Below are positions 55,035 through 64,000 of a DNA stretch of 64,000 nucleotides, one piece after another. The translations under genes were made by a program, and so were the position numbers. Numbering within the stretch: position 1 is the first letter of the stretch; each line of letters begins with the position of its first letter. Below the pieces are notes generated by a model, which saw only the letters and a list, made by a program, of their open reading frames with translations, had not been told where the DNA came from and made no database searches. The stretch is from Ammoniphilus sp. CFH 90114 (GTDB lineage: Bacteria; Bacillota; Bacilli; Aneurinibacillales; RAOX-1). The stretch covers positions 320 through 64,319 of the forward strand of contig NZ_SDLI01000013.1 in NCBI RefSeq assembly GCF_004123195.1. The letters are read 5' to 3'.

Positions 55035-57914
55035 ATGAGCCTAGAGAATATTGTGATAAAAGGGGCAAGAGCCCATAACTTAAAAAATGTCGATGTTACG
55101 ATTCCTCGTGACCAACTCGTCGTCTTAACGGGTTTATCTGGTTCAGGGAAGTCTTCCCTTGCCTTTGATACGATTTACGCGGAAGGCCAGCGTCGCTATG
55201 TGGAATCTTTATCGGCCTATGCTCGTCAATTCTTAGGTCAAATGGAAAAGCCGGATGTGGATTCGATTGAGGGGTTATCGCCCGCGATCTCTATAGATCA
55301 GAAAACAACGAGTCGAAACCCACGTTCCACCGTGGGGACCGTAACCGAAATCTATGACTACCTGCGTCTCTTATTTGCCCGAATTGGGAAAGCGTATTGT
55401 CCGAACCATGACATCGAGATCAGTGCACAGACGGTTGAGCAAATGGTAGACCGCATTACGGAGTACCCAGAACGCACGAAAATGCAGATTCTCGCTCCAC
55501 TGATTGAGGGACGCAAAGGAGAGCATGTAAAGGTCCTAGAAGATATTCGCAAGCAGGGCTTTGTCCGCGTACGGGTGAATGGAGAGATTCGGGATCTTTC
55601 CGAAGAGATCAAGCTAGAAAAGAACAAGAAGCATACGATTGAAGTTGTTGTAGACCGAATTGTGATTAAAGAAGGCATTCATTCTCGTGTGGCTGACTCT
55701 CTGGAGACCGCATTAAAGCTAGCAGAGGGTAAAGTCATCGTGGATGTGATGGAGCAGGAAGAGCTGTTATTTAGCCAGAACCTAGCTTGTCCTCAATGCG
55801 GATTTAGCTTGCCGGAGCTTGAGCCCCGGATGTTCTCGTTTAATAGTCCGTATGGAGCTTGTACCACTTGCGATGGACTTGGGATGAAGATGGAGGTAGA
55901 TTCGGACTTAGTCATTCCAGACCGGACCAAGTCGATCAACGATGGAGCCTTAGAACCATGGAACAGCTCAACATCCAATTACTACGAACAGTTAATTTCC
56001 TCGGTATGCCGTCACTTTGAGATTCCGATGGATGTTCCAGTAGAGGAGCTAAAGAAAGAGCAAGTAGACATTCTGTTGTTTGGGAATAAGACAGAAAAGT
56101 TCCGGTTCGTTTATGAAAGTGAATTTGGGACAAAGCGGGATGCGGAGATTTTCTTTGAAGGTGTCGTTCACAATCTTCAGCGACGTTATACGGAATCGAC
56201 TTCCGATTACGTTCGCGAGATGATTGAGCTCTACATGAGCCAAAAGGCCTGCCCTTCTTGTAAAGGATATCGCCTTCGCCCAGAGGTGCTCTGTGTTCGC
56301 ATTCATGGAGAGAATATCTCGTTTGTGACTTCAAAATCTGTGATGGAAGCCTATCAGTTTTTTGAGCAGTTGCAGTTAAGTGAAAAGGAACTTGCGATTG
56401 CCCGCTTGATCTTGAAAGAGATTCAGTCGCGTTTGTCCTTCCTGCGTGATGTGGGTCTAGAGTACTTGACTCTCAACCGGGCAGCCGGAACGCTCTCAGG
56501 CGGGGAAGCGCAACGGATTCGTCTTGCTACCCAGATTGGTTCATCCCTCATGGGCGTTCTGTATATTCTCGACGAGCCGAGTATCGGCTTGCATCAACGT
56601 GACAACACCCGATTGATTAAGACGCTGGAACACATGCGAGATTTAGGTAATACGCTTATCGTCGTAGAGCATGATGAAGATACCATGATGGCTTCGGATT
56701 ATATCATTGACATTGGTCCTGGGGCAGGCGTCCATGGAGGGAAAGTCGTGGCTCAGGGGACACCAGAAGAGATTATGAATGATGACGAGTCTCTGACTGG
56801 ACAGTATCTTTCCGGTAAGAAGTTTATCGGCATTCCAAGAGAACGACGCAAGCCGAATGGCAAGTGGCTCGAGATCAAAGGGGCAAAGGAGAATAACCTG
56901 AAGAATGTCTCCGTGAAAATCCCTCTTGGCCTTTTCACGTGTGTAACAGGCGTTTCTGGTTCCGGTAAAAGTACGCTCGTCAACGAAATTTTGCATAAAG
57001 TGTTAGCAAGGGATTTAAACCGAGCAAAGGCCAAGCCGGGTGCTCACCGCAAGATTGAAGGGATCGATCAATTAGATAAGGTCATTGATATTGATCAGTC
57101 TCCTATTGGACGAACCCCTCGCTCCAATCCGGCCACTTATACGGGAGTTTTTGATGACATTCGCGATGTCTTCGCTCAAACGAACGAAGCGAAGGTACGC
57201 GGCTATAAGAAAGGGCGCTTCAGCTTCAACGTGAAGGGCGGGCGCTGCGAAGCTTGCCGTGGGGATGGAATTATTAAAATTGAAATGCACTTCTTGCCGG
57301 ATGTTTATGTACCGTGTGAGATCTGTAAAGGGAAAAGATACAATCGTGAAACCCTGGATGTAAAATACAAGGGCAAAAACATCTCGGAAGTGTTGGACAT
57401 GACAATTGAGGATGCTGTGGAATTCTTCAAAAACATTCCAAAGATCCACCGTAAGCTTGCCACATTACTTGATGTGGGACTAGGCTATATGAGGCTCGGG
57501 CAGCCTGCCACGACCTTATCCGGTGGGGAAGCTCAGCGCGTGAAGCTGGCCTCCGAGCTGCATCGAAGAAGTACGGGTCGAACGTTCTATATTTTAGATG
57601 AACCGACGACAGGCTTGCATATTCATGACATCGATCGTTTGTTGAAGGTCTTGGCTCGTTTGGTTGAGGCAGGCGAGTCCGTTCTCGTTATCGAGCATAA
57701 TCTTGATGTGATCAAGACGGCCGATTATCTCATTGATTTGGGTCCAGAAGGTGGGGATAAAGGAGGAACCATCGTTGCGACGGGTACCCCTGAACAAATA
57801 TGCCAAGTCAAAGAGTCTTACACTGGGCAATATTTAGCTCCGATCCTGGAACGGGACCGCAAGCGCACCGAAGAGCATCTGAAACTGTTGGAAGAAAAAG
57901 CTCTAACCCCTTAA
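55035..57914 (+). CDS. uvrA: Excinuclease ABC subunit A
   Basis: UvrA finds DNA damage as a dimer and loads UvrB. The start is ATG 55035 ([19 protein letters not shown]), with GGAAGGA about nine bases upstream; a TTG six bases earlier is less likely. The 959 residues contain two ABC modules: Walker [17 protein letters not shown] (about 29) and [16 protein letters not shown] (about 638), signatures [12 protein letters not shown] and [12 protein letters not shown], and the zinc-binding CPQCGF...CTTCDG and CEACRGDG...CEICKG sites. It is the last gene of csbA-uvrB-uvrA, with a terminator following. Confidence 0.99.
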   Translation: MSLENIVIKGARAHNLKNVDVTIPRDQLVVLTGLSGSGKSSLAFDTIYAEGQRRYVESLSAYARQFLGQMEKPDVDSIEGLSPAISIDQKTTSRNPRSTVGTVTEIYDYLRLLFARIGKAYCPNHDIEISAQTVEQMVDRITEYPERTKMQILAPLIEGRKGEHVKVLEDIRKQGFVRVRVNGEIRDLSEEIKLEKNKKHTIEVVVDRIVIKEGIHSRVADSLETALKLAEGKVIVDVMEQEELLFSQNLACPQCGFSLPELEPRMFSFNSPYGACTTCDGLGMKMEVDSDLVIPDRTKSINDGALEPWNSSTSNYYEQLISSVCRHFEIPMDVPVEELKKEQVDILLFGNKTEKFRFVYESEFGTKRDAEIFFEGVVHNLQRRYTESTSDYVREMIELYMSQKACPSCKGYRLRPEVLCVRIHGENISFVTSKSVMEAYQFFEQLQLSEKELAIARLILKEIQSRLSFLRDVGLEYLTLNRAAGTLSGGEAQRIRLATQIGSSLMGVLYILDEPSIGLHQRDNTRLIKTLEHMRDLGNTLIVVEHDEDTMMASDYIIDIGPGAGVHGGKVVAQGTPEEIMNDDESLTGQYLSGKKFIGIPRERRKPNGKWLEIKGAKENNLKNVSVKIPLGLFTCVTGVSGSGKSTLVNEILHKVLARDLNRAKAKPGAHRKIEGIDQLDKVIDIDQSPIGRTPRSNPATYTGVFDDIRDVFAQTNEAKVRGYKKGRFSFNVKGGRCEACRGDGIIKIEMHFLPDVYVPCEICKGKRYNRETLDVKYKGKNISEVLDMTIEDAVEFFKNIPKIHRKLATLLDVGLGYMRLGQPATTLSGGEAQRVKLASELHRRSTGRTFYILDEPTTGLHIHDIDRLLKVLARLVEAGESVLVIEHNLDVIKTADYLIDLGPEGGDKGGTIVATGTPEQICQVKESYTGQYLAPILERDRKRTEEHLKLLEEKALTP

Positions 57915-57944
57915 AAGCTAGTCCTTTTTTGGACTAGCTTTTCT
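57913..57944 (+). terminator. Rho-independent terminator of uvrBA
   Basis: Perfect arms aaaagctagtcc and ggactagctttt around TTTTTT. Confidence 0.93.
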
Positions 57945-58005
57945 AATGATGGTAGAATAGGAATATCTTTCATTTGATTCATGCATAAGGTAAGGGGGAG
58001 GACAT

Positions 58006-58938
58006 ATGAGAAGGACGGTAGTCAAAGACATAGTGAAGCAGTTTGAACTCAGGGTCGTCAGCGGCAAGGAAGGACTGCTGCGAGAGGTCAAAACCAGCGA
58101 TATTAATCGCCCAGGCCTGAAGCTAACGGGCTATTATACATATGATAATGCGGAACGCATTCAATTGCTCGGAAGAACCGAAATGGGATATATCCAAGGG
58201 TTAACGGTGGAAGAGAGAAATGAGCGGTTTCGAAAGATTTGTTCAAAGGAAACCCCTTGTATTTGCGTGGCGCGTGAGTTAGAGATCCCTGAGGAATTAA
58301 TCGCTGCTTCGGAAGAAACAGGAGTCCCGATTTTGCATTCCACCCTTCCTACGACCAAGCTGTCGAGCAAGCTTACAACTTATCTTGAGGGACGACTCGC
58401 TCCTGTTACGACCATGCATGGAGTACTCGTCGATGTTTATGGGGTTGGGGTGCTATTAGTTGGCGGAAGCGGGATCGGGAAGAGTGAGACGGCCCTCGAG
58501 TTGGTCAAGCGGGGTCATCGCCTCATTGCGGATGATGCAGTGGAGATCCGCCAGACGCAAGAAAATCAGCTTATCGGGAGCGCGCCTGAGCTTATCCAGC
58601 ATCTATTGGAGATTCGCGGCCTCGGCATCATTAATGTCATGACCCTGTTTGGAGCAGGAGCGGTGCGAAATTATAAGCGGATCGCTTTAGTTATTCGTAT
58701 GGAGCTATGGGATGCCCAGAAGCACTATGAACGTCTTGGAATTGATGAAGAGACGCTTAAGATCATGGATACGGAAATTCCACAGATTACGATTCCTGTT
58801 CGTCCTGGGCGAAATATGGCCGTCATCTGTGAGGTGGCAGCGATGAATTTCCGTCTGAAGCGGATGGGCTATAATGCGGCGGTTCACTTTAGCAAGAGAT
58901 TGACAGATACAATTGAAGAAGCATCGGACGATATCTAG
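58006..58938 (+). CDS. hprK: HPr kinase/phosphorylase
   Basis: HprK phosphorylates HPr on Ser46 when fructose bisphosphate is high and removes it with phosphate, giving pyrophosphate; this drives catabolite repression through CcpA. The 310 residues have the N-terminal regulatory domain (to about 130), Walker [20 protein letters not shown] (about 152-170), ADDAVEI with the metal-binding acidic residues, and the family signature [16 protein letters not shown] (about 203-218). TAAGGGGGAGGA precedes the ATG. It opens hprK-lgt-ppaX-yvoF, as in B. subtilis. Confidence 0.99.
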   Translation: MRRTVVKDIVKQFELRVVSGKEGLLREVKTSDINRPGLKLTGYYTYDNAERIQLLGRTEMGYIQGLTVEERNERFRKICSKETPCICVARELEIPEELIAASEETGVPILHSTLPTTKLSSKLTTYLEGRLAPVTTMHGVLVDVYGVGVLLVGGSGIGKSETALELVKRGHRLIADDAVEIRQTQENQLIGSAPELIQHLLEIRGLGIINVMTLFGAGAVRNYKRIALVIRMELWDAQKHYERLGIDEETLKIMDTEIPQITIPVRPGRNMAVICEVAAMNFRLKRMGYNAAVHFSKRLTDTIEEASDDI

Positions 58939-58959
58939 AAAAGAAGGTGAGAATGACAT

Positions 58960-59769
58960 ATGGCGGACATTACGCGGCTTGACCCCGTTGCGATTCAGCT
59001 GGGGCCTATAGCGGTCCATTGGTATGGACTGATTTTGGGAACAGGGGCTTTAGTGGGCCTGCTCTTAGCAAGACGAGAAGGGAAAAGGCTAGGACTCGAT
59101 CCTGACCTGTTCCTCGATTTAGTTATGTATGGCGTTCCGATTTCCATTTTGTTTGCTCGTTTATATTATGTAACATTCGAGTGGGACTATTACCGGGATC
59201 ATCCAGGCGATATTTTGGCGGTTTGGAAGGGTGGCCTAGCTATACATGGGGCTCTAATTGGGGCCATTTTAACCGGAGTGTTCTTTGCCCGATTTAAGAA
59301 GATTAGCTTCTGGAGACTTGCGGATATCTGCGCCCCAGGTATCATTGTGGGTCAAGCGATCGGACGCTGGGGAAATTTTATGAATCAAGAAGCACATGGC
59401 GGACCAACGACTCGAGAATTTCTAGAATCGTTAAATCTGCCGGAGTTCATTATCAATCAAATGTACATCAACGGCACCTATTATCACCCGACGTTTCTCT
59501 ATGAATCCTTGTGGAACCTCGCGGGCTTAGTGCTATTATTGGTTATTCGTCGCAAGCTTCCGCTTCGCCGAGGTGAGCTGTTCCTCACGTACATCATGTG
59601 GTATTCCTTAGGTCGATTCTTTATCGAGGGAATGAGAACGGATAGCTTAATGCTAACAGAAACACTTCGAATCGCCCAAGTGATCAGTATTGTGTTGATT
59701 GTTTTGGCCTTAGTGCTGTGGGTAGTCAGAAGAAAGCTAGGATATGCTAAGGTAAAATATGGAGAGTGA
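58960..59769 (+). CDS. lgt: Prolipoprotein diacylglyceryl transferase
   Basis: Lgt transfers diacylglycerol from phosphatidylglycerol to the lipobox cysteine of prelipoproteins, the first step of lipoprotein maturation. The 269 residues have seven hydrophobic segments and the family signature [14 protein letters not shown] (about 143-156), with the catalytic histidine region [10 protein letters not shown] and arginines in the centre. The start [15 protein letters not shown] follows GAAGGTGAG. It would serve the germinant receptor lipoprotein in this window among others. Confidence 0.98.
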   Translation: MADITRLDPVAIQLGPIAVHWYGLILGTGALVGLLLARREGKRLGLDPDLFLDLVMYGVPISILFARLYYVTFEWDYYRDHPGDILAVWKGGLAIHGALIGAILTGVFFARFKKISFWRLADICAPGIIVGQAIGRWGNFMNQEAHGGPTTREFLESLNLPEFIINQMYINGTYYHPTFLYESLWNLAGLVLLLVIRRKLPLRRGELFLTYIMWYSLGRFFIEGMRTDSLMLTETLRIAQVISIVLIVLALVLWVVRRKLGYAKVKYGE

Positions 59770-59775
59770 TGCAAC

Positions 59776-60426
59776 TTGCTTAAATATGACACCGTTCTAT
59801 TGGATTTAGATGGAACCTTAATTGATACGAATGAACTTATTCTCGTTTCTTTCCTTCACGTATTGGAAAATTACTTTCCTGGTCAATATAACCGTGAAAA
59901 CGTGATTCCCCATATGGGAAAGACCCTTCATGAGCAGATGGAACTGTTTGGGGGAGTAGAGCTGCGTGATGAGCTAGTGGTGGCTTACCGCGAGCATAAT
60001 GAGACCATTCATGATGAATGGGTAAGAGAATTCCCTCATGTTCGCGAGACATTGGAAGAGCTGAAGCAGCTGGGCGTTACCATGGGAGTCGTCACGACGA
60101 AGCAACGGATAACGGCAGTAATGGGGGCTGACGTTTGTGGAGTAACTCCTTATATGAGTACCTTTGTGACCTTCCAGGATACGGAGCGTCACAAGCCGAG
60201 TCCAGATCCCGTTTTAAAAGCCTTAGAAAATCTGGGGGCGAACCCGGAAACTACGTTGATGGTCGGTGACACCCAGTTTGACATTCAAGCAGGCCATAAC
60301 GCGGGTGTACACTCCGCTGGAGTAGCTTGGAGCCTCAAGGGGGCTGAGTTTCTGCAGCAGTTCAACCCGGAGTATATCTTACAAGATATGAGGGACTTGG
60401 TCGCCATCGTCAAAGGGGAGAAGTAA
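59776..60426 (+). CDS. ppaX: Pyrophosphatase PpaX (HAD family)
   Basis: PpaX hydrolyses the pyrophosphate released when HprK dephosphorylates HPr-Ser-P. The 216 residues begin at a TTG (preceded by GGAGAGTGA) with the nucleophile motif LLDLDGTLIDTNEL (Asp11, Asp13 of the HAD fold), motif II VVTTKQR, motif III lysine HKPSPDP, and motif IV MVGDTQFDIQAGHNAG. The small cap insert (about 20-85) is of the PGMB type. Position after lgt and near hprK supports the assignment over other HAD phosphatases. Confidence 0.93.
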   Translation: MLKYDTVLLDLDGTLIDTNELILVSFLHVLENYFPGQYNRENVIPHMGKTLHEQMELFGGVELRDELVVAYREHNETIHDEWVREFPHVRETLEELKQLGVTMGVVTTKQRITAVMGADVCGVTPYMSTFVTFQDTERHKPSPDPVLKALENLGANPETTLMVGDTQFDIQAGHNAGVHSAGVAWSLKGAEFLQQFNPEYILQDMRDLVAIVKGEK

Positions 60427-60429
60427 AGC

Positions 60430-60927
60430 ATGCGTCGAACCGAGCGTTATCCGGTCGAAGGGCCGAACTCTCTTTGGCAAGTGTATCGCACGATTCCCTT
60501 TTGGCGAGCTTTTCGCAATACGCTAGTGATCGTCATGGGTCGATACATTCCTTTTCCCTCATGGAAAAATACTTTGTTTCGTAAAGTTCTCGGTATGGAA
60601 ATCGGCGAGCATTCGGCCATGGCCTTCATGGTCGTACCTGATATTCTTTACCCGGAGAGAATCAAGATCGGATCGAACACGATCATCGGATATAACACAA
60701 CGATCCTGGCACATGAATACTTAATTGATGAATATCGGCTAGGGGACGTGGTGATCGGATCGAACGTGATGATTGGAGCGAACAGTACGATCCTACCCGG
60801 TGTGATCATAGGAGATGGCGCGATTGTATGTGCCGCCTCTCTGGTTCATCGGGATGTTCCTCCTGGTGCCTTCGTCGGAGGAAACCCGGCGAAGATCATC
60901 CGCCAGGGTCAAGGTGGAGAATCATGA
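60430..60927 (+). CDS. Hexapeptide-repeat acyltransferase, YvoF-like
   Basis: The 165 residues have a left-handed beta-helix of hexapeptide repeats (about 65-155: IKIGSNTIIGYNTTI, LGDVVIGSNVMIGANSTILPGVIIGDGAIV) as in maltose/galactoside O-acetyltransferases. The catalytic histidine is likely in ILAHEY. The N-terminal RTIPFWRAFRN helix is charged. In B. subtilis yvoF occupies this place after ppaX; its acceptor is unknown. GGGGAGAAG lies just upstream. The stop overlaps the next gene (ATGA). Confidence 0.88.
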   Translation: MRRTERYPVEGPNSLWQVYRTIPFWRAFRNTLVIVMGRYIPFPSWKNTLFRKVLGMEIGEHSAMAFMVVPDILYPERIKIGSNTIIGYNTTILAHEYLIDEYRLGDVVIGSNVMIGANSTILPGVIIGDGAIVCAASLVHRDVPPGAFVGGNPAKIIRQGQGGES

Positions 60928-61220
60928 AGTTCCAACGATTATGGATCGTGCTCATCCCGTGCACGGTGTTGCGATTTTATTTGGGACTGGATTCGGTGAA
61001 CTTCCTATGGTTCGCTCTGCTCTACCTCCCGTTTATTAATTGGACGGTCTACTGGATCATGTTTTCTGTCCGCGTCGGCTTGAACAAGCTGAAGGGAGAA
61101 GACTGGATTCCTGTTCCGAAGCTGCGGGCGTTTTATGTTTGGTACCTGCATGTACCGGGATCCTTAGTATTATCCGAAATCATCCATCGAGGGTATGTGT
61201 ACAATTTTATTGAAGGATAG
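60924..61220 (+). CDS. Small membrane protein of unknown function
   Basis: I do not recognise this protein. The start is ATG 60924, which overlaps the stop of the acyltransferase gene and follows AAGGTGGAGA. The 98 residues have about two hydrophobic segments (FYLGLDSVNFLWFALLYLPF and VYWIMFSV, then a weaker one near WYLHVPGSLVL), and a basic middle (RVGLNKLKGEDWIPVPKLR). The overlap suggests a role linked to the acetyltransferase. It has no counterpart at this place in B. subtilis as far as I recall. A terminator overlaps its stop. Confidence 0.75.
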   Translation: MKFQRLWIVLIPCTVLRFYLGLDSVNFLWFALLYLPFINWTVYWIMFSVRVGLNKLKGEDWIPVPKLRAFYVWYLHVPGSLVLSEIIHRGYVYNFIEG

Positions 61221-61248
61221 AGGGAGTTGCGGCCTCTGTCCTTTTTTT
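61215..61248 (+). terminator. Rho-independent terminator of the hprK operon
   Basis: Nine-base arms ggatagagg and cctctgtcc (one G-U) are followed by TTTTTTT. The stem includes the stop codon of the preceding gene. Confidence 0.85.
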
Positions 61249-61308
61249 GTGGGGTTGGGTTGGCTGTGCAGTCGAGAGGACGTGCTGAGATGTAGATGTA
61301 TAACCAGA

Positions 61309-61490
61309 GTATTTTCCGGTATTTTGAGATTCGGGTGAAAAAGGGCGGGAATAAGCGGATAAAGTTCCGTTATTAGCTTCAAACGCTTGATTTTGCTCGG
61401 GTTTTGGGGGTTTAGGCGGAAATTTTTCCGTTATATCATCTCAAAACCCCGGTTTTTCAAAAATAGCCGGAATTTCTCTGCTTAAGTTCC
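61309..61490 (+). repeat. Dispersed intergenic repeat, family 2, copy 2
   Basis: tattttccggtatttt, cgggaataag (exact, 61346-61355), aaagttccgttat and the palindrome cggaaatttttccg (61417-61430) recur in the order seen at 29431-29625. The rest of the 61249-61716 spacer shows no gene, only the hisZ promoter region. Confidence 0.7.
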
Positions 61491-61617
61491 AAGCCTAAGT
61501 TGGTTGGAGCAGGAGATCCGGATCCCTCAGCCAACGCCCCCAACAAGCCTTCCCCCACACTCTTCCCGGTTTTCCTTTATCAGTAAATCATCTACATGCT
61601 ATAATGTTAGGAAATGG

Positions 61618-61647
61618 TTGACGCTTTTCAATTGTCTATGATAGAAT
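61618..61647 (+). promoter_or_regulatory. Candidate sigma-A promoter of the histidine operon
   Basis: TTGACG (61618-61623) and TAGAAT (61642-61647) are 18 bases apart, about 70 bases before hisZ. A second possible -10 (TATAAT, 61600-61605) lies upstream. I see no T-box hairpin in the short leader. Confidence 0.5.
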
Positions 61648-61716
61648 TCAAACAACAAATACGCTTTATCTTATTAGCAGACTAAAGCGAATCGGAAAAA
61701 TTGAGGTGACTCCATC

Positions 61717-62871
61717 ATGACCAAGCCGCTCGGTTTTGAGAAACCGTTAGGTATGCGAGACTATTTGCCGGAAATGCTTGCGAAGCAGCGTTTCGTAGAA
61801 GAAAAGTTGAATACATGCATGAAACGGTGGGGGTACCAGGAGATCCTGACTCCTACGTTAGAATATTATGATACGGTTGGGGATGCCAGTGCAACTCTCG
61901 ACAGTAAGCTCTTTAAACTATTAGATCGTCAAGGACGCACCCTTGTCCTTCGTCCGGATGTAACAGCACCGATCGCACGCGTAGCTTCCTCTTTACTAAA
62001 GGACGAGCCACGTCCGCTGCGACTCATGTACAATACAAGTGTCTTCCGCGCCCAACAGAACGAAGCGGGCCGCAATGCGGAATTTATCCAGAGTGGAGTC
62101 GAGCTGATTGGTGACGCTACGGTAGAAGCGGATGCGGAAGTGATTGCCCTTGCGGTTGCCTCCCTACAAGCAGCGGGGCTAAGCCAATTCAAGATTGCCA
62201 TTGGACATGTGAACTTCATGGAAGGCCTACTCGAAGAGACTGTTCCTGGGGTAGAGCAAAGGGAAAAGTTAAAAGAACGCCTGCATAACTCCGATTATGT
62301 CGGTTTTCGCCAAGACGTTGAAGCGCTCGATATCCCGGCAGACCAGAAGTCTCGCTTGCATGGGATTCTGAAGCTTCGCGGAGGAGTGGAGAAGCTAGCA
62401 GAAGCAGAAGCTCTTACGATTAACGGACGAGCTCGTAAAGCCGTTCGTAATCTTCAAGAGCTGTGGGTCGCTTTACAAGCTTATGAAGTAACGGATTATA
62501 TCATTTTCGATCTGAACTTATTAAACAATATTAACTACTATACAGGTATTCTGTTTGAAGGATATGCAGCGGGACAGGGTTGGCCGGTGTGTGGAGGCGG
62601 ACGATACGATCAATTGCTTTCTCGTTTTGGGGTGGACAATCCGTCTACAGGATTTGCGATCAAGATGGATCGACTTCTTCAGACGTCTGAGCTTCAGCCG
62701 CCAGAAGAGCAACGAAAGATCTATATCTTGTTTGACCAAGACAGTCGTACGGAAGCGATTCAGAAAGCGAATGAGCTTCGTCAGGACGCGATCGTCGTAA
62801 CGGGAACCCAGCAGCCTACTACGAAGTTTGATGCTGTCCTTGACATGAGAGGAGGAAATGGGTATGTCTAG
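61717..62871 (+). CDS. hisZ: ATP phosphoribosyltransferase regulatory subunit HisZ
   Basis: HisZ is a paralogue of histidyl-tRNA synthetase without the anticodon domain; it binds short HisG and is needed for activity and histidine feedback. The 384 residues include the class II synthetase motif 1-like [10 protein letters not shown], motif 2-like [16 protein letters not shown] (about 78-93), and [13 protein letters not shown] (about 290-302), as in HisS, but the sequence stops near residue 384 with only a short tail. Upstream is the spacer with a repeat copy. Its stop lies a few bases inside hisG. Confidence 0.97.
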   Translation: MTKPLGFEKPLGMRDYLPEMLAKQRFVEEKLNTCMKRWGYQEILTPTLEYYDTVGDASATLDSKLFKLLDRQGRTLVLRPDVTAPIARVASSLLKDEPRPLRLMYNTSVFRAQQNEAGRNAEFIQSGVELIGDATVEADAEVIALAVASLQAAGLSQFKIAIGHVNFMEGLLEETVPGVEQREKLKERLHNSDYVGFRQDVEALDIPADQKSRLHGILKLRGGVEKLAEAEALTINGRARKAVRNLQELWVALQAYEVTDYIIFDLNLLNNINYYTGILFEGYAAGQGWPVCGGGRYDQLLSRFGVDNPSTGFAIKMDRLLQTSELQPPEEQRKIYILFDQDSRTEAIQKANELRQDAIVVTGTQQPTTKFDAVLDMRGGNGYV

Positions 62872-63499
62872 ACTAACGGTGGCGATGCCTAAAGGGCGAA
62901 TTTTTGAAGAAGCGGTAGAACTGCTTCGTAAAGCTGGCCTTTCTATTCCTCCAGAGTTTGAAGATTCGCGCAAGCTGATAATTCCGGTTGATGAGGTGAA
63001 CATGGATTTCATCCTCGCCAAGCCAACGGATGTACCGACGTATGTTGAGTACGGGGTGGCTGATATTGGAGTCGTGGGTAAGGACGTTCTGCTTGAAGAG
63101 GACCGAGATGTGTATGAGCTTCTAGATTTACAAATTAGCCATTGTCGCCTCTCTGTAGCGGGACTTCCTGATTGGAAGCCGACAGAAGCGCCTCGTGTAG
63201 CGACGAAGTATCCGAAGGTCGCCTCACGTTACTTCCGAGAAAAGGGAGCTCAAGTCGAGGTCATTAAGTTGAATGGATCGATCGAGCTGGCACCGCTGAT
63301 TGGACTTGCGGATCGTATCGTAGACATTGTTTCTACCGGTCGCACGTTGAAGGAGAACGGGCTAGTAGAGTTGGAAGAAATCATGCCGATCACCACACGC
63401 CTGATTGCCAACCGAGTGAGCTACCGAATGAAAAATGAAGAAATCGATTATATCGTAGATAAATTTGCATCCGTTATTCCGAGAGGGGAAGAATCATGA
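62864..63499 (+). CDS. hisG: ATP phosphoribosyltransferase catalytic subunit, short form
   Basis: HisG makes phosphoribosyl-ATP from ATP and PRPP, the first step of histidine synthesis. The start is ATG 62864, eight bases after AGGAGG; an ATG at 62858 would be only two bases from it. The 211 residues are the short HisG type, lacking the C-terminal regulatory domain, which explains the need for HisZ. Motifs are [19 protein letters not shown] (7-25), [10 protein letters not shown] (about 68-77), and the PRPP loop [16 protein letters not shown] (about 150-165). The stop overlaps hisD (ATGA). Confidence 0.98.
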   Translation: MSRLTVAMPKGRIFEEAVELLRKAGLSIPPEFEDSRKLIIPVDEVNMDFILAKPTDVPTYVEYGVADIGVVGKDVLLEEDRDVYELLDLQISHCRLSVAGLPDWKPTEAPRVATKYPKVASRYFREKGAQVEVIKLNGSIELAPLIGLADRIVDIVSTGRTLKENGLVELEEIMPITTRLIANRVSYRMKNEEIDYIVDKFASVIPRGEES

Positions 63500-64000
63500 T
63501 CAAGATCGTGGATGTGAACAACTTTTCAACGAAACGGGATGTGGAAACGGGAACGGATGAGCAGCGCCAAGCCGTGCTTCAGATCCTAGCTGCTGTAAAG
63601 AAGGAAGGCGATACGGCTGTTCGCCGCTTTACAGAGATGTTCGATAAGGTTCACTTAGAAGAATGGAAAGTAACGAATGAAGAAATCGAAGCAGCTCTGG
63701 AGGAAACATCAACTGAGATTGTGGAAGCCTTAAGAGAAGCTGCAGATAATATTCGAATTTTTCACGAAAAACAAGCGCGTCAGTCCTGGATGCAGACTTC
63801 TCCAACTGGAACTTTGCTGGGACAGATTATCCGACCGCTTAAGCGTGTGGGAATTTACGTACCAGGAGGCAGAGCGGCCTATCCATCCTCCGTACTCATG
63901 AACGCGATGCCGGCGAAGGTGGCTGGAGTGGCAGAAATCGTGATGGTGACTCCACCCGATCAACAGGGAAAGATTGATCCAGGCGTGTTAGCTGCCGCAA
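63496..64000 (+). CDS. hisD: Histidinol dehydrogenase, N-terminal part (3' cut by window edge)
   Basis: HisD oxidises histidinol to histidine with two NAD and a zinc ion. The first 168 residues are visible from ATG 63496, which overlaps the hisG stop. They include [23 protein letters not shown] and the segment [21 protein letters not shown] (cofactor-side loop, quoted in parts: [19 protein letters not shown]). The catalytic and zinc residues lie further on, outside the window. Confidence 0.96.
   Translation, partial: MIKIVDVNNFSTKRDVETGTDEQRQAVLQILAAVKKEGDTAVRRFTEMFDKVHLEEWKVTNEEIEAALEETSTEIVEALREAADNIRIFHEKQARQSWMQTSPTGTLLGQIIRPLKRVGIYVPGGRAAYPSSVLMNAMPAKVAGVAEIVMVTPPDQQGKIDPGVLAAA

Noticed and set aside
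61170-61382. Minus-strand frame of 70 codons before hisZ
   Set aside because: It covers a terminator and a repeat copy, with no ribosome site.

Overview
The window reads as a chromosome segment of an endospore-forming, low-to-moderate GC Firmicute of the order Bacillales, most like the Paenibacillaceae/Brevibacillus side of the order (inference). The grounds are a spore-germinant receptor operon, a Spo0E-type phosphatase, a class B RNase P RNA, three SLH-domain surface proteins, AhrC/ArgR-type ARG boxes, and gene orders shared with Bacillus subtilis (hpf-secA-prfB, ftsEX-ctpB-minJ-csbA-uvrBA, hprK-lgt-ppaX-yvoF-hisZGD). No prophage, insertion sequence, CRISPR array, tRNA or 16S/23S rRNA gene is visible.

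Layout. 1-3.8 kb: two SLH-domain cell-surface proteins, the first cut by the window edge. 4.0-8.8 kb: cold shock protein, hibernation factor HPF, SecA and RF2, whose gene prfB carries the classical +1 programmed frameshift. 8.8-21.5 kb: a repeat-bearing spacer, a secreted protein with copper-amine-oxidase-N-like stalk repeats, a YitT-family membrane protein, a P-loop regulator, and a divergent ~2,627-residue SLH-anchored surface protein. 21.5-28.2 kb, minus strand: transketolase, a four-gene germinant receptor operon (A-C-D-B order) and a small heme-copper-oxidase-subunit-I-like membrane protein. 28.3-36.8 kb: arginine operon argC-argB-argD-carA-carB-argF behind a promoter with ARG boxes; argJ, usual between argC and argB, is absent and its place holds a dispersed repeat. 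36.8-41.8 kb: an orphan FlgD-like protein, a Lon-like AAA protease, RNase P RNA, a second copy of the repeat seen at 8.9 kb, a small membrane protein and the c-di-AMP receptor DarA. 41.9-44.6 kb: argG-argH with their own ARG boxes. 45-46.6 kb: a Spo0E-like protein and a VanW/G5 protein. 46.9-55 kb: FtsEX, an M23 hydrolase, CtpB-like protease, MinJ-like protein and CsbA, then uvrB-uvrA (53-57.9 kb). 58-64 kb: hprK-lgt-ppaX-yvoF plus a small membrane protein, a repeat-bearing spacer, and the start of the histidine operon (hisZ-hisG-hisD, the last cut by the window end).

How genes work together. Eight arginine genes take N-acetylglutamate to arginine and supply carbamoyl phosphate; both transcription units appear to share one repressor. 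FtsEX with the adjacent M23 protein is a likely regulated cell-wall hydrolase module. HprK and PpaX form the HPr-Ser-P/pyrophosphate circuit. HisZ and short-form HisG form one two-subunit enzyme.

The least ordinary items are two families of degenerate intergenic repeats (8.87-9.11 kb with 40.85-41.08 kb; 29.43-29.62 kb with 61.31-61.49 kb), a two-unit domain pair inserted within an SLH repeat, the giant surface protein facing a P-loop/HTH regulator, and the arginine operon without argJ. Nothing seen amounts to a clearly new defence or mobile system.
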